DNA of 64,000 bases, taken from positions 53,298,796-53,362,795 of the forward strand of contig OX940976.1 of the NCBI GenBank assembly GCA_954871275.1, in the 5' to 3' direction. The stretch is from Leptopterna dolabrata (lineage: Eukaryota > Arthropoda > Insecta > Hemiptera > Miridae). A program made the translations under genes and the position numbers. Under the pieces are notes generated by a model that worked only from the letters and a program-made list of their open reading frames with translations, made no database searches and was not told the DNA's origin. Each line of letters starts with the position of its first letter. The stretch's first letter is position 1. Shown here in pieces: positions 33,401-45,340 of this stretch.

Positions 33401-35825
33401 CTCAGGTATTTCAAGCGTAAATGATCGATAGAATTACCAGAATTCTGTTACTTAAATGAATATTGTAGGTTAGCGGGTGAAACGGTCACATTCTAGAATA
33501 ATAACGTCGAGGTGAGTCAGGGTTTAAGAGGACGGACTGGGGTTCTTCAGTGAACGGCGTAACTATAATACTCACGCCATTGTCTCTCGGTGAGCAGTGT
33601 TAGGGAATGTCTGAGAGTGAATATGAAACAGCACTTACCTGTCAGGGCATGTAGAATGACTGGAGCTTCATATTATAAATAGAAGGAGAGGATTGTGGGA
33701 AGTAGAGATTGAGCCTGACGGATAGGCTGGCGTAATCCACCGAGTATGAGTCGGCTACGTGAGTCGGGACGCCAAAGAATCCACTAACTCCTCTTATATC
33801 CCTTTCCTTTTCAAGTACGCCAAAAGAGAGAGACAAATCTTTTTTGTTTCCACTTAATGAATTACATACATAGCGCTTCGAAATTCGCGGCAAGTTCTCC
33901 ATTATTTTGGCGAAGTTCTGTGTCTAAAAAATCCATCGTATTTTAGGAAATTGGACTTGCAGACACTTTTTCTGCAACTACTACCTATGACATTCATCGG
34001 GAACCGTCTATGATTCAACCTACGTAATCCCCGGATTAATATCGGTTGAGTAGAACTTGTGAAATGAACTAAACCAAATGTTTGATCTATGTCCAGAAAT
34101 TCAAGTGCAATCTAAATCAAACTAACAATCTAAGCGAAATTATTTATGAGGAACATACAGGGCCGAAAATTGCAATGGACTTGGGTGAAGAGGCGGTTAA
34201 GAGTTCCATGTTTGACATGCGCTGACATTGAGCTTACAATGAGATTTTGTTGTCCAGTTGGGACATCTGAGAATGTAACCGCACACACCCTCAAAATTTT
34301 AGTTCATTAATATTATTTTTCGGTTATGAGCTTCACGAGGATTTCACATTTGCACGCGCCCTACCGGAAGTCACTGTCTGATGAAATTCATGTGGGACCA
34401 TCTAGGGCCTAATCCACATACCCTCCGAATTAAGTTCGTTTCGGTTCATTATTTATAGTTTTTGACGTTGCTATGCGCGTGCACAGATTGTGCAGTTATG
34501 AGTGTCTGGACATGGATTCTCGAGTGTAATATTTAAGCGAATTGCAAAGATTTGCTGCATACGTACGGAAGATCGCCGATCAGGAAGGTTTTATAAATCG
34601 TGAGAGGAAATTCTGATCTGAGGAAATTTTAACATAAATCAAAACCAGCTTGAGTCAGAGCCACTGTCCGTCTGACTACATTTTTCCATCTTTAATATTA
34701 GAAGCGCTGGGTATCGACCCTGAAGCTTAGGCCATGGAATCGGCAGAGCTCCCACTCCTGTCGTGGATTCCACAAATATCTTCCAGCGTTCCACCTTTGC
34801 CCTCATTTCGAGTTACCACAACCCCGAATGTTGACTTCGACCCCCCTGCCATCTGCGAATCATGCCTAACCCAGAACAAGAGCTGACCCGTGCCCGCCCA
34901 ACCGTCACATGACCAAGAACTTTAGCTGCAAGGGCATCGCCGACGCATAAAAACGGGAGGTCGTATTTCATATAAAAGGAAGAAGAAAAATCCAGAGAGT
35001 ATCCCACAAATACCGTACGGTCCGAGGAATTCCGTATTCTTTCATTTCGTGGATGATCGAAGGGCTACGTTGTATCTTGTCGCGTGGAGCGTTCCAGACA
35101 TTTTGAGGTTTCCTCAGGCCCACCCTCGCCACTGGAAGTAACCCCGCTCACCACACATCGCCCTTTTTATTATATGCATCATTTTAATCAAGAATGCCGA
35201 TTTATTTTGTCATCGTACAAATTATCCTCAAATATCCAAACTACTAATAGACGGTGATCAGCACTGAATCAGTGAATGGTGTAGTAAATTTGAATACGTA
35301 CGAGTGAGAATTTTACTTTTGAAGGAACAAATTGTTGTTGACTCGTAAATAGGTAATAACCAGAAATATGAATTTTGTGGAAGGCACCTACCTAAATCAA
35401 AACTCAACTTTAAAAAAACCAATTTTCCCTCAAAACTGGTTCGTTGAATCCAAGCTTAAACCTAGAGATTTACATTCAAAAAACTTACAACTGCGGTGAT
35501 TGTTAGTACTTCCGCAAATTTCGTAGTTGTTAATGATTATTTGTTGGAATTATTGTTATTGTAAATGCTGAATGAAGTTAGTTTTGTCACTGGATAAAAA
35601 GTCGATTGCTACTTAATTTATTTATTGTTTTAGATTTTATCTTGTCCTGTAATATTGCTGTAGGTACGTACGGAAATCATAAACGTTGCCTGCTGGAATG
35701 TGATAACAATGTAATGGAATTGGTAAAACTAAGGACTTCCCACGATGGCCTCGGCACGTGTCGAGGGTGAGTCTCTTTAAGCGAAATAGTATTGTCCCAC
35801 GGTTTCAGCTAGATGGAGAAGTAAA
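30476..35825. other. Long mostly unique stretch, no gene supported
   Basis: I examined frames at 30586-30981, 31406-31685, 32098-32705, 33642-33902 and 34813-35007. None shows a domain, signal peptide or splice-bounded structure that I recognise. The longest (32322-32705, 127 codons) has a few Cys and His but no known pattern. It may contain introns or UTRs of a host gene, or old unrecognised repeats. Two GTCGTTATAAAC motifs near 31905 and 31970 suggest old DNA-transposon ends. Confidence 0.4.
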
Positions 35826-35857
35826 TAATATCTGGAATATATTATATTCCAGATATT
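35826..35857. repeat. Near-perfect short palindrome
   Basis: ATATCTGGAATATA and its reverse complement are separated by about three bases. The sequence is AT-rich. It could form a hairpin, but no function is indicated. Confidence 0.7.
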
Positions 35858-35944
35858 CCTTTCTTATATTATGGTCTCTTACAGAACCAAGCACCACCAA
35901 AGACTCCAACCGCCCTCCAATGATCCCATCCAAGAAAGTTACCA

Positions 35945-36172
35945 CAACCCTCCAGCCCCAAGAAACCTAAGGAGGCTTAGATGAAAATGACTTTCAGACT
36001 TAGATGAAAATGACATTCAGGCTTAGATGGCAACCCTCCAGCCAAGAGAAATCTAAGGAGACTTAGATGAAAATGACATTCAGACTTAGATGACAACCCT
36101 ACAGCCCCAAGAAATCTAAGGAGCCTTAGATGAAAATGACATTCAGGCTTAGATGAAAATGACGTTCAGACC
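35945..36172 (+). repeat. Minisatellite of three 60-86 bp units
   Basis: Units start CAACCCT at 35945, 36031 and 36093. Each contains CCAAGAAATCTAAGGAG and one or two copies of a 23-bp subunit around TTAGATGAAAATGACATTCA. The variable number of subunits explains the different unit lengths. Confidence 0.85.
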
Positions 36173-36506
36173 TCAAGATAATAGAGGCAACCTATCTAGT
36201 GTGTATTATATAGTAATTAAAAAAATGCTAAATAATGGGCAATTCTGGTTTTATTTTATTTTCTTAAGTAAAAGATCTCTGGGAGTGCTTTCCGAAAAGA
36301 TACTATATGAGGTGTACCTATCAGATGATCAAAAGTGGGCGATAAACCAATGTAAAGAAAGCGAAATGTCGTCAAGGCCATCCACTTATGAAGTCGTTTT
36401 CTTTCTATCCGTTTGTTCCCCAAGCTGCACGGAGTTTTGAAATGAAAATTGGCAGTGGGGGGTTTTCAAGAGTGCTAAATTCGATTCTAAGGTCAAAAAT
36501 TATAAA
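36173..36506. other. Unassigned spacer
   Basis: AT-rich, with no feature recognised. Confidence 0.4.
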
Positions 36507-37755
36507 CGCTGCAAATCCCTGCACAACGGTATATTATTTTGTACAGAATACCCTCCTGTTACAGATCACAGGTCTACGTATAGATAACCCTTCTATATAA
36601 CATATATGTACATTCTACACATATAATGTAGATCACGGACCCTCCGTAGGTTGGTACCTAACCCCGTACTCGTTACTAGGTACCTACCTAAACCGTTGTG
36701 TAATAATTTACCTGTATAGGTTCCCCTTCTGCGGAGATAGAATAATGAACCGTTGTGTAATAATTTGCCCATCAATAATACTTCAACGGTTGTTCAAGTT
36801 GCAAAAGTACCTATCAACAAAATCCAGCCCCTTCTTGGTAGATGAGCCGTTGTGTAATAATTTACCGTTGTGTAATAATTTACCGTTGTGTAATAATTTG
36901 CCGCTGTGTAATAATTTGCCATTTTGTAATAATTTACCCATCAGTAATACTTCAACGGTTGTTCAAGTTGCAAAAGTACCTATCAACAAAATCGAGCCCC
37001 TTCTGGGTAGATGAACCGTTGTGTAATAATTTACCGTTGTGTAATAATTTACCGTGGTGTAATAATTTACCGTTGTATAATAATTTACCGTTGTGTAATA
37101 ATTCGCCGGTGTGTAATAATTTGCCATTGTATAATAATTTACCCATCAATAATACTTGACTTTTGTTCAAGTTTCAGAAGTATCTACCAACAAAATCCAG
37201 TAGTCCATCACTTGCCAAATGAAATAATATCGCAGAACACACAACTCGACTTCATACAGCCATCCTAGATTATAATCAGGTGCTCCGTAGTTATGATATC
37301 CGGGCCCGATTTATACCGTTTGATTCACGATCGTGTTGACGAAGCTTTTTGGTGCTCACGAACGGCTGAACGTACGATGCTCCGTGTGGACTCAAAAAAT
37401 TGTTTTGCTCAAGACAAATAAACCATACCCTTCTATTGGAAGTTTTCGAGCTACGGCGTTCTGAAAATTTCAACCCCTATTTTGAACCCCTTAGAGATGA
37501 CTGACAGTAACGTCGAGCTTCGAGGACCAACTAGACCCCGAACGGAACCTATAACCCGAATTTCATCAATTTTGTTTCATGGTAACTAAGAAAAGTGGCC
37601 CGTACGGTGTACGGCGTACGGCGGACAGACAGAAATATTTTTATTGCAGTTTTGGATTCTACATACCTTGAAACGTAAACCGTAAAATTTTGGGGGGGTA
37701 AGAATTTTTTTTTTCATGCTCGATTCCAATGGTTCATTATTGAAAATATTAAACC
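36507..37755 (-). mobile_element. HINE-like A-type copy, full-length with expanded 18-bp arrays
   Basis: A contiguous copy from CGCTGCAAATCCCTGCACAA to GAAAATATTAAACC. It carries three higher-order blocks (about 36765, 36945 and 37150), each holding two to seven 18-bp units such as ACCGTTGTGTAATAATTT. It also has the GACGTACGATGC-type block, the CCCCTTAGAGATGAC block and three CGGCGTA-type units near 37605. This is the best single representative of the long form (1249 bp). Confidence 0.92.
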
Positions 37756-38840
37756 AAAAAATCTACACACGGAAGTTGCCCAATGTTATTAACAGTTGGA
37801 ACTTAAGATGACACTTTATGTACTTGTTGAATTTATTTATTTAATATAATTATAATCGGTTCACGTTGTCTCACCATTTGGTGAAACCAATATTTACATC
37901 TCACTTTATTTTGTACATACGTATTACTAGCTCAACGTAATGTACCAAGTACAATAGTTACAATGACCTGTATATTATATACCTAGGTATATAAACCAAT
38001 ACATCATTGTTTTATCAGCAGAATCACTGCATTTACATTTTCCCTCCAAACAAGGGATCTGAATGTCATCTAGACATCCTGAGCCAGCAGAAATAGCTAA
38101 ATGTGATAGGATTGATAAGGACAAGGCCGTAGATTAGCCTTTGTACAGTTGGCAACACTTGGTATTACCTTTTTCCCTCACTTTTTTCTCTTTCCACTAA
38201 GTGCCACGTTCCTTCTAGGATATATTTCTTTTCCCCTACATTAGTCCCGTTCCTTTATTCTGGAGGGCTGTGATGGACGGCCACCGGTTTTAGGGAGACC
38301 ATCTCGATGTTCCTTCCCCATTCTAGCCTCTTACCCTGAAAGAAAAAGTTGGTCGAATTATATATCGCCGGTTTTCTATTCTTTGGTTGTGGGTAAAGCT
38401 ACACATATGATTAGGTATACAGCAATATTTTCTTTGGCTCTCCTAGGTGATGAACCCAGAATTCCCAAGAATTCCTTTATCTCAATACATCAGCTTATGT
38501 TTCGCACTCATGCATCCCTAATCACAATGCATTGTTACATGATAAAGTCCGTTCCCAACTTGATGCTTATCATGGTGAATTTTTTGTTTCAGGTACGTAC
38601 TCCTTATGAAGATTTTGGGTTACAACAGTACGTAAGTAATGTAATTGAATGATTTTCATCTTACTGCTACCCGAATTCGTTCACAGAACTTTCAGCTAGA
38701 TGTATAGGTACCTATCTTAAATATGATTTAAAATACAATAAACCAAATTAATTTAAACAATAAACAACATTTGCGTTTTTATATGCGATCTAAAGGGAAA
38801 ATTGTGTCGAGAATTGATTTGGAAGAAGGAGGAATACACA
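37756..38840. other. Unassigned stretch
   Basis: No repeat family recognised. An 89-codon plus frame at 38383-38652 (MVVGKATHMIRYTAIFSLAL at its start) has a hydrophobic beginning but no homology signal. It is too weak to call. Confidence 0.35.
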
Positions 38841-38844
38841 TTGA

Positions 38845-39055
38845 GGTGAGCCAGTGACCGAGTGCTGACACTTGGTGGTTGGGATTGGGACGATAACTGC
38901 GAGCCATATAGTTTCGATTCCCAGCGGTCCACGTCCCATACCTACAGGGCAGTGAGGCGATCCTAGAGCAGGGTAGCCTTGAGCGAAATGATAGGAACGA
39001 ATTCCGGTCCTCCTGAGCCTGTTACGTATGCGACTACTGGACAAATGTCCATTTA
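38845..39055 (+). repeat. Possible tRNA-derived SINE
   Basis: GTGACCGAGTGCTGA (about 38854) resembles a tRNA/SINE A box (GTGGCCGAGTGGTTA). GTTTCGATTCCC at 38911, about 55 bp downstream, resembles a B box. A less AT-rich body follows to about 39050. No poly(A) tail or target duplication was identified and no second copy lies in the window. Confidence 0.4.
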
Positions 39056-39059
39056 CTTC

Positions 39060-40433
39060 AGATTAATTGTACATGTCTTGATTGACGTAAGCGTAGAATA
39101 AATTATCAATAAACCATATTCAAAGGGTCGGGAGTTAGGTTCATGACTATAATCCGTTGCCTTCATTCCATATCCATACTATGTAGGTACTAAATAATAC
39201 TACATCCGAGTTATGCAGTAACATATTAGTCCATTCCTAATATCCCTCCCCTCCACCCCTCATCTCATTGTTGATTAGCGGTAATCACTCAAAAATTTGG
39301 TGAAATACCGTGATAACATTGCAGTGGTACCTGTTCGGTCGTCTAATTTATTGTCAGCATTTATGAGTGGGGTGGGGGTGAAGGAGGGCTTCCTCCCTAT
39401 TCTATACCCGATGAAAATAGTTATTTCAAATGCGAACACTAATTTGATTTTTAACCTGACACTAATTTTTGCATCATCAACTGAATTTAAAAAAATGTGA
39501 ATGAAAGTTAGTTACGGAATTTGTTTGAGATATAATTTAATTTGACCGATTTAATGGACATCAGGAATGGGCTAATCACTCTTCCAAGTGCCCTTAGGTT
39601 GATTGATTTATCTTTTAACTCGGTCGAGTTTCACTTCCAGTATTTGGATTAAGTATGATTGAATGAATCCAATACAGTCTTCAAGTTTGCTAGGCGCTCT
39701 GTGGCCTATTACTGTCCATCATGGCAGGAAAGTTGCTTCACGCCACAGTCCCGATCAAACTTTACTTGAAAAGGACTTGGCGAAACTAATAAATAATCAT
39801 CAGATAGCTATGGAATGGCGAATGGAAGAGCACTTTAGTATTCCTAGCCATGAAGTTTTACCCAACTGTTACGATAGAAGAATGGGCCGACCGAATGGTT
39901 CCTTTCAAAGTTTTGTAAATTTTCTTGTGTGCTATTAAAATAGTTCTTGACTACTAGTTTTATCCCCTGTTTCAGAATTAATTAGATACCTATTGTACTG
40001 TCCACATTGGTAAGTGGATGTATGAAAAAAAAAAGAGGGATTCCCATAAAGGCTGTGTGTGAGATTTTTAGTTAAATTGGGCGCCGACTCCAAAAATTTT
40101 GTTTTAGTTATTAGCTTTGAATGAACCTACGTTAAATGATTTTTATTGTTTATTTGTAAGTTTTATACACCTTTTTTGAAGTCGGTTTTTTTTGTTGTTG
40201 ATAATCGTAGCAGTAACTGGAGTTTTACTTTTGAATGTAGATTCCCATGAGAAAATCACACGAATCCTCGTATCTTCATTACTTGCTTACACCCATCATA
40301 ATATTTATTGAAACGGCTATGATGATTGAAACCCATGAACATTTCTTGGAAATATGCAATACCTAGTTATACCAAAACAATGATAGGTAACAGTTTCCAC
40401 CTTGCTGTTTATTATGATGTAACGTTTTAAAAA
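39060..40433. other. Intergenic stretch upstream of protease 1
   Basis: Holds no recognised repeat. The 91-codon plus frame at 39663-39938 has no motif. A promoter for the downstream protease presumably lies here, but no convincing TATA or initiator could be placed. Confidence 0.4.
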
Positions 40434-41357
40434 ATGAAGGAAATCATATATTTTAATGTCCTGGTTCACACTATCGTACTATTCACAGATTCAAGGTATA
40501 ATGTAAAAGGTAACAGGATAATTGGTGGGAGGTTCGCTAAGAGGGGGGAGTTTCCTTACGTCGTCGCCATCAGCTATCGCCCTTTCTCGTCTTCTTGCGG
40601 AGGCGGCATCCTCAGTCCTTTATACGTGTTGACTGCATGTCACTGTACCACTGATGTGACAGAAAAATTTGGTGGTCTTCCCCCGTTAAACAACGCTGAC
40701 TATAGTAACACTAGAGTGATAGCTGGAACAAATGCACGCGATGCACCCCACGATCAAGGTTACCAGCTCCGTTGGGTCTACAGGTGGATGCAACACCCAA
40801 AATGCAAACCCCTTCTAACCGGCGAATGGTTGTACGACATTGCTGTTATTGAGGTAACAGCCCGATTCTTTTTCAATGATTTAGTTCAACCCCTTCCTTT
40901 ACCACCTCATCAATACGAGCTGTTTCAGTTCGTAAGAATATCGCAAGTAGTTCAGCGCAGTTGTATCGTTGCTGGCTGGGGATTCACTGTGTTTCATGGT
41001 AAGAATAGGAATTCTAACGCATCATCTGCCTTGAAAGCTCTTCACACTCGATTGTTGCCACCGTTCTACTGCAATATGCTGTTGTGCGAATACAGCAGGT
41101 TCTACAAATGTGTCGAAAATTTCGCTGTGGATACGCCAGATCGACTTTGTGCTGTCACCAGATATTCGAAGACAGGAAAGATCTGCGGTGGAGACTCCGG
41201 TGGACCGTTGGTTTGTGGAGGAGTTGCTGTTGGGATCGTGAGTTACTCGAGCGGCTGCTATCTACTGGATGATCCAGTCGTATACGCTCGAATCGACAAA
41301 GCATATGACTTTTTGTCTAAGTACTATATAAAATCACCAGATTATATTGTTGAATGA
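40434..41357 (+). CDS. Secreted trypsin-fold (S1A) serine protease 1
   Basis: Intronless, 307 codons. Residues 1-19 form a plausible signal peptide (MKEIIYFNVLVHTIVLF). Cleavage after Arg28 would expose Ile-Ile-Gly-Gly, the usual activation N-terminus. The catalytic triad is His70 (in LTACHC), Asp135 (YDIAVI) and Ser255 (GDSGGP). Cys55-Cys71 and Cys251-Cys275 match the conserved disulfides. Substrate-pocket position 189 is Lys249 rather than the Asp of trypsin. Positions 216 and 226 are Ser272 and Val282 instead of Gly. Trypsin specificity is therefore unlikely and the real substrate is unknown. An extra Cys precedes the catalytic His. There is no clip domain. About 70% identical to the inverted paralogue at 62999-63913. 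The first Met gives the signal peptide, but a separate upstream exon cannot be excluded. Confidence 0.93.
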   Translation: MKEIIYFNVLVHTIVLFTDSRYNVKGNRIIGGRFAKRGEFPYVVAISYRPFSSSCGGGILSPLYVLTACHCTTDVTEKFGGLPPLNNADYSNTRVIAGTNARDAPHDQGYQLRWVYRWMQHPKCKPLLTGEWLYDIAVIEVTARFFFNDLVQPLPLPPHQYELFQFVRISQVVQRSCIVAGWGFTVFHGKNRNSNASSALKALHTRLLPPFYCNMLLCEYSRFYKCVENFAVDTPDRLCAVTRYSKTGKICGGDSGGPLVCGGVAVGIVSYSSGCYLLDDPVVYARIDKAYDFLSKYYIKSPDYIVE

Positions 41358-44307
41358 ATATTTTGAAGAAGTCATGCATATTAAGATGAAGAAGCTATTC
41401 CTCTCGTCTTAGTAAATTCAGCACTTTATCAGTATTTAAAGTAAAAAATACTGTTCGGTTACAATGTTAGAAATTCCAGTAAATTATGTAGGCTTTTTTC
41501 TGTTCGGTTTCTGCGAGGAATAGCTTGGTGAAATACCAATACAACTGTCTACACATACTATGGCTGTAGATCCATAGTTCACATCTTTCACACGTTGTAT
41601 AGATAGATACTACGTACAGTACGAATCTATACAACGTACTTTGTACAGCTCTATCTATACAACGTATTTTATGCGCTTTATACAGCTTTCATATATACGA
41701 TAACGATCAGGCGCTGGAACCGCTCAATCTCACTGGCCTGGTAACAGTGCGTTCATTGAAAGTCAGCAGCAGTGGCAAACAAGTGGAGGAGTGGGAGGGG
41801 GATTCGCGGGAGTCCCCCCCCCCCCCCCCCAACAAATGTATTTCTCTGGGAAAATACGCCTTAAGATTAATTTTATTGTTAATCGATTTTTGAACTTCCT
41901 AAAATAATGATGATTTCTGAAATTACAAATTTACCTACCGCCGTAAGATTGATTTCATTCCACAGTTAACCATTTCTTGAACTTCCTAAAAATGATAATT
42001 TTAGAAATTAAAAACGTTACCTACCTACCTAGTGTATGGTGGTGTCTTTCTATTATTTGCAGCGAGTTTTCAAAATAAATGACCTTACACTGTAAGCAGA
42101 GATTGTAAGTGATGGTAGGGAATATCCGCCTGAGCGCTGTGAAAATCACTCTGGGCACTCGTGCAAAAAAGCGCAAATCCTCTGGGTACAAAGCAAATAT
42201 GAGTAGTTGTAGCTCGGAAACATTCGTGAGATCGGTAACCGAAGCGGCTGAGTCATATCAGCCTCAATGGGAAGCGGGATTTTCCTTCTTTTTTTATTCA
42301 TGTCCTCTCTCGCGGTTCATCACAAAAGGACGTCAAGTATTCATAAAACGGTAATGAAAAGTGATGGTGTAGAAATGCGATGAGATCCCGTATGGGATGG
42401 TGAGGGGGTTGAACTCGTAATTCTCGCGAAAAGGCAGCACCGTTTCTGTAGCGCTTGCAAGGCAGCCGAGGGTGCAAAGCAGATGTAATTATTATTCTCA
42501 TTCGCTCCTCTCGGGTTCTGGGCGATGAGTACAGCTTTATCAGCGTTATTGTTCAGTCGTGAATCCCTCATCTCGTTCCCCCTCGTCGTCGGCCCGAATC
42601 GTAAATTTGTCCGACAGAGTAGAGAAGCGGGAATTAAAACCTGAAAATTACTGTATAGCTGAGTCGGTTTGATTTTGACCTCGACCACCGGCTTTGGACA
42701 TTGCACATTCGTGTGGTGGGGAGGGGGGGGGGGGTACCAATATTTATTATGTCTTCTGCCTAGCCAAGACGTGAGACACACTAGGAATAATCCAGTAATT
42801 TCTTCATGCATTAGAATGAAGAACATTGGCCACACATTTTACCCGTTGAAATTTTCCAGGAAACTCCAACTCAGCAAAGAATTACCGCCGTGGCTGTGCT
42901 GTATCAAAAGGCAATACTGTTAGTTGCAGGACAGCTCGCTTTATCATTTGTTACTAATGTGGATTCCCTGTTCATTCTATCTAAATTACTATTCTGAACC
43001 GTAAAACTACTAATGAGCGGATTCAATGACCTAGTATGATTGGGTTGACTCCCGACTATTCTTATATCGAACTCATCAAAATCTGTAGGTTTTCTCTGCT
43101 CCGTTTCCTATATCTATTGTGCCCAGATGTTGAGGGGACTTGTTGAGGGACTCGGGAACTCACCCATCGGTGTTTCAACTGAGTTGTTCTTTCATTGGTT
43201 GCAGAGACATCGCCAATCCCTATCAAAATTAGGTGCCCACAATATCTGCAATTCTTCCCGGCACCTGCTGTGGTGATAACCGCGGGGTGCTACTCTCCTC
43301 TTCCAACTAACGCCTGCTGTGGTGATAACCGCGGGGCTTTAGCAAAAGACTCCTACGGAGCACATCCTTCACTTATCCAAACCAACCCTACCTTCCGCCC
43401 GCCATGTCGTAAACCTACGCCAAGGCATACGACAACCTTCTTTCCATGGCGGCTGTAGTAAGAAAGGTTTTAAAAGATTCATCGACCTTAAAAACTTGAA
43501 TCCTTAACCTTAGTCAACCTTAAATAACAATTTTTAATCTACCTTAAAAAATTCAATTTTTCTTCTCTGTTTGATAACCTTATAGGTGCTTTCTTATTGA
43601 TATCGCTTTACAGTAAAACAAGGAAGAGCAGCCTTGCGGTCGTTTGGGGGAAGGGAAGATTTGTGTGCCTAAAACAAAACCAAATTCGTATCCATGTTCA
43701 TTCAATACCACTGAGAACTAATATATTACGGTTTCGCGTCTAAATGTCTGACGGTATGTCTCTCTATCTGTGCGTCCTTATATATGTCCGCAATTTGCGT
43801 ATACTGAGCTTTGGTTTAGAGGGTAGGTTCGTGTTCAACACTAAATAGTTCATCATGAATTTCATGAAGATCGGACCGTAACATTCGCATACACACTCAT
43901 ACTCATATAATTATGAGTAAGTCAGCTATGTTTATTTGCATGAAAAAAATTGGCACAGTACAGGAAAGTAAAGAAGTGAAAACGTTTGCAGAAGAAGAAG
44001 TAGAGACGTGCACGCATGCAGAGGACTTGTCAAAATGAGACGAAATTTGAAGGTGGTGGCCTAATATTATAATCAAGATCAGGTCGGGGGTAACTTTCGT
44101 CTGCTCATGGGTCAACGGGAAATCATGCAGCCAATCCTTAGACAATTGTTGGACAAGTAATGTTTACGTACGGGGAAGCTTTGTATAACATTTTTGCCGC
44201 CCTAATAAATGTATGCCTAATCTTAGTTAAAGTACGATACCATAGTCTTTTGGCAAAACGTTTTGCAAATAAGATAACGCAATGGGCCTTACATTTTATT
44301 TTATTTT
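41358..44307. other. Intergenic stretch downstream of protease 1
   Basis: Contains an inverted TCTATACAACGT/ACGTTGTATAGA cluster (41572-41665), a 17-C run (41814-41830), a 12-G run (42723-42734) and a 24-bp direct repeat at 43264-43287 and 43313-43336. The largest frame (42341-42835, minus, 164 codons) has a proline run made by the G tract and no recognised domain. I do not call a gene. Confidence 0.4.
43264..43336. repeat. 24-bp direct repeat pair
   Basis: CCTGCTGTGGTGATAACCGC plus GGGG occurs identically at 43264-43287 and 43313-43336, 49 bp apart. Probably a local duplication. Confidence 0.85.
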
Positions 44308-45325
44308 GGTTTATTATTCTGTGAATAATTTATGTATTCGCTCAGCAAAAAATTTGTATAACACTACCTCAAAATTTTTTCTTTTCCGTTTCAAGGTGCG
44401 TAGATTCCAAAAATGCAATGTCCGACCGCCGTACGCCGTCCGCCGAATCACGTGTACAGGCTTCATTTTCGGTCTAAAAAATTCGTTCTTTCGCACACAT
44501 GCTCCATTTGGGCCCTAGTTGTGTCCCGAAACTTTTCAGCCCGATCGGAATATATCCAGGGGAGTTATGAGTGAAAATGTGTATAAAAATAGGTACTTTT
44601 TGTGTTTTAGCAACATAGTAGTAAAATGAGCTTTTGAGGTATAGTTTTTCAAATTTTTTGGGATGAGAAGACCGAATATGAAGTCGATTTTGACCAAAGA
44701 GTGGAAAATTGAGGTTGTAACAAATGTTCAGCTCCCAAAATTGATTTTTTATTAGTGAAAAACCTGGGAAATCGTCTGAAATCACCATCAATTTGTAGAA
44801 TAAGACTTTTTTTTTGCGTTTCAAGGTGCGTAGATTCCAAAAATGCAATGTCCGTCCGCCGTCCGCTGTACGCCATCCGCCGTGCCATCGATATCTACCT
44901 TAATTTTCGGTCTTTAAAAAAATATGTATATCATCCGCAACATGCTCCATTTTGACCGTAGTTGTGTCTTCATCTTGGCAGCCCGATCCGAATAGACCCA
45001 AGAGTGTTGCGGATGAAAAATAGATGCTAAATTAGATATTTTTGACTTTTTATAAAATTGGGCTTGTGAAGTATCGTTTTCCATGTTTTTTATGGTGAGG
45101 AGACAAATATGAAGTTGATTTTGACCAATGAGTGAAGGATTGAGATTCTAAGGAAGTTTTAACCTTCAAAATTCAATTTATGGGTCAGAAACCTGTGAAA
45201 ATAGCTGTAAATGGGTGAAAACCGTCAAAGATAGCTATTTTAATAGCTATTACACATGAAAGAAACAATAAATAGCCAAACGTTTTGTGCGTGCAATAGA
45301 ATAATAAATCCATGTGACTAGCAGT
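44308..45325 (+). mobile_element. Two HINE-like family B copies in tandem, both truncated
   Basis: The first copy starts GGTTTATTATTCTGTGAATA at 44308 and follows family B until about 44806 (CATCAATTTGTAGAATAAGAC). The second starts in the GCGTTTCAAGGTGCGTAGAT block at 44817 and runs to AATAGAATAATAAATCCATG at about 45314, where a 15-C run (45326-45340) replaces the expected terminus. Confidence 0.8.
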
Positions 45326-45340
45326 CCCCCCCCCCCCCCC

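Noticed and set aside
42341..42835. A 164-codon minus-strand gene
   Set aside because: It includes a proline run from a G homopolymer, lacks any known domain or good start context, and overlaps frames on the other strand.
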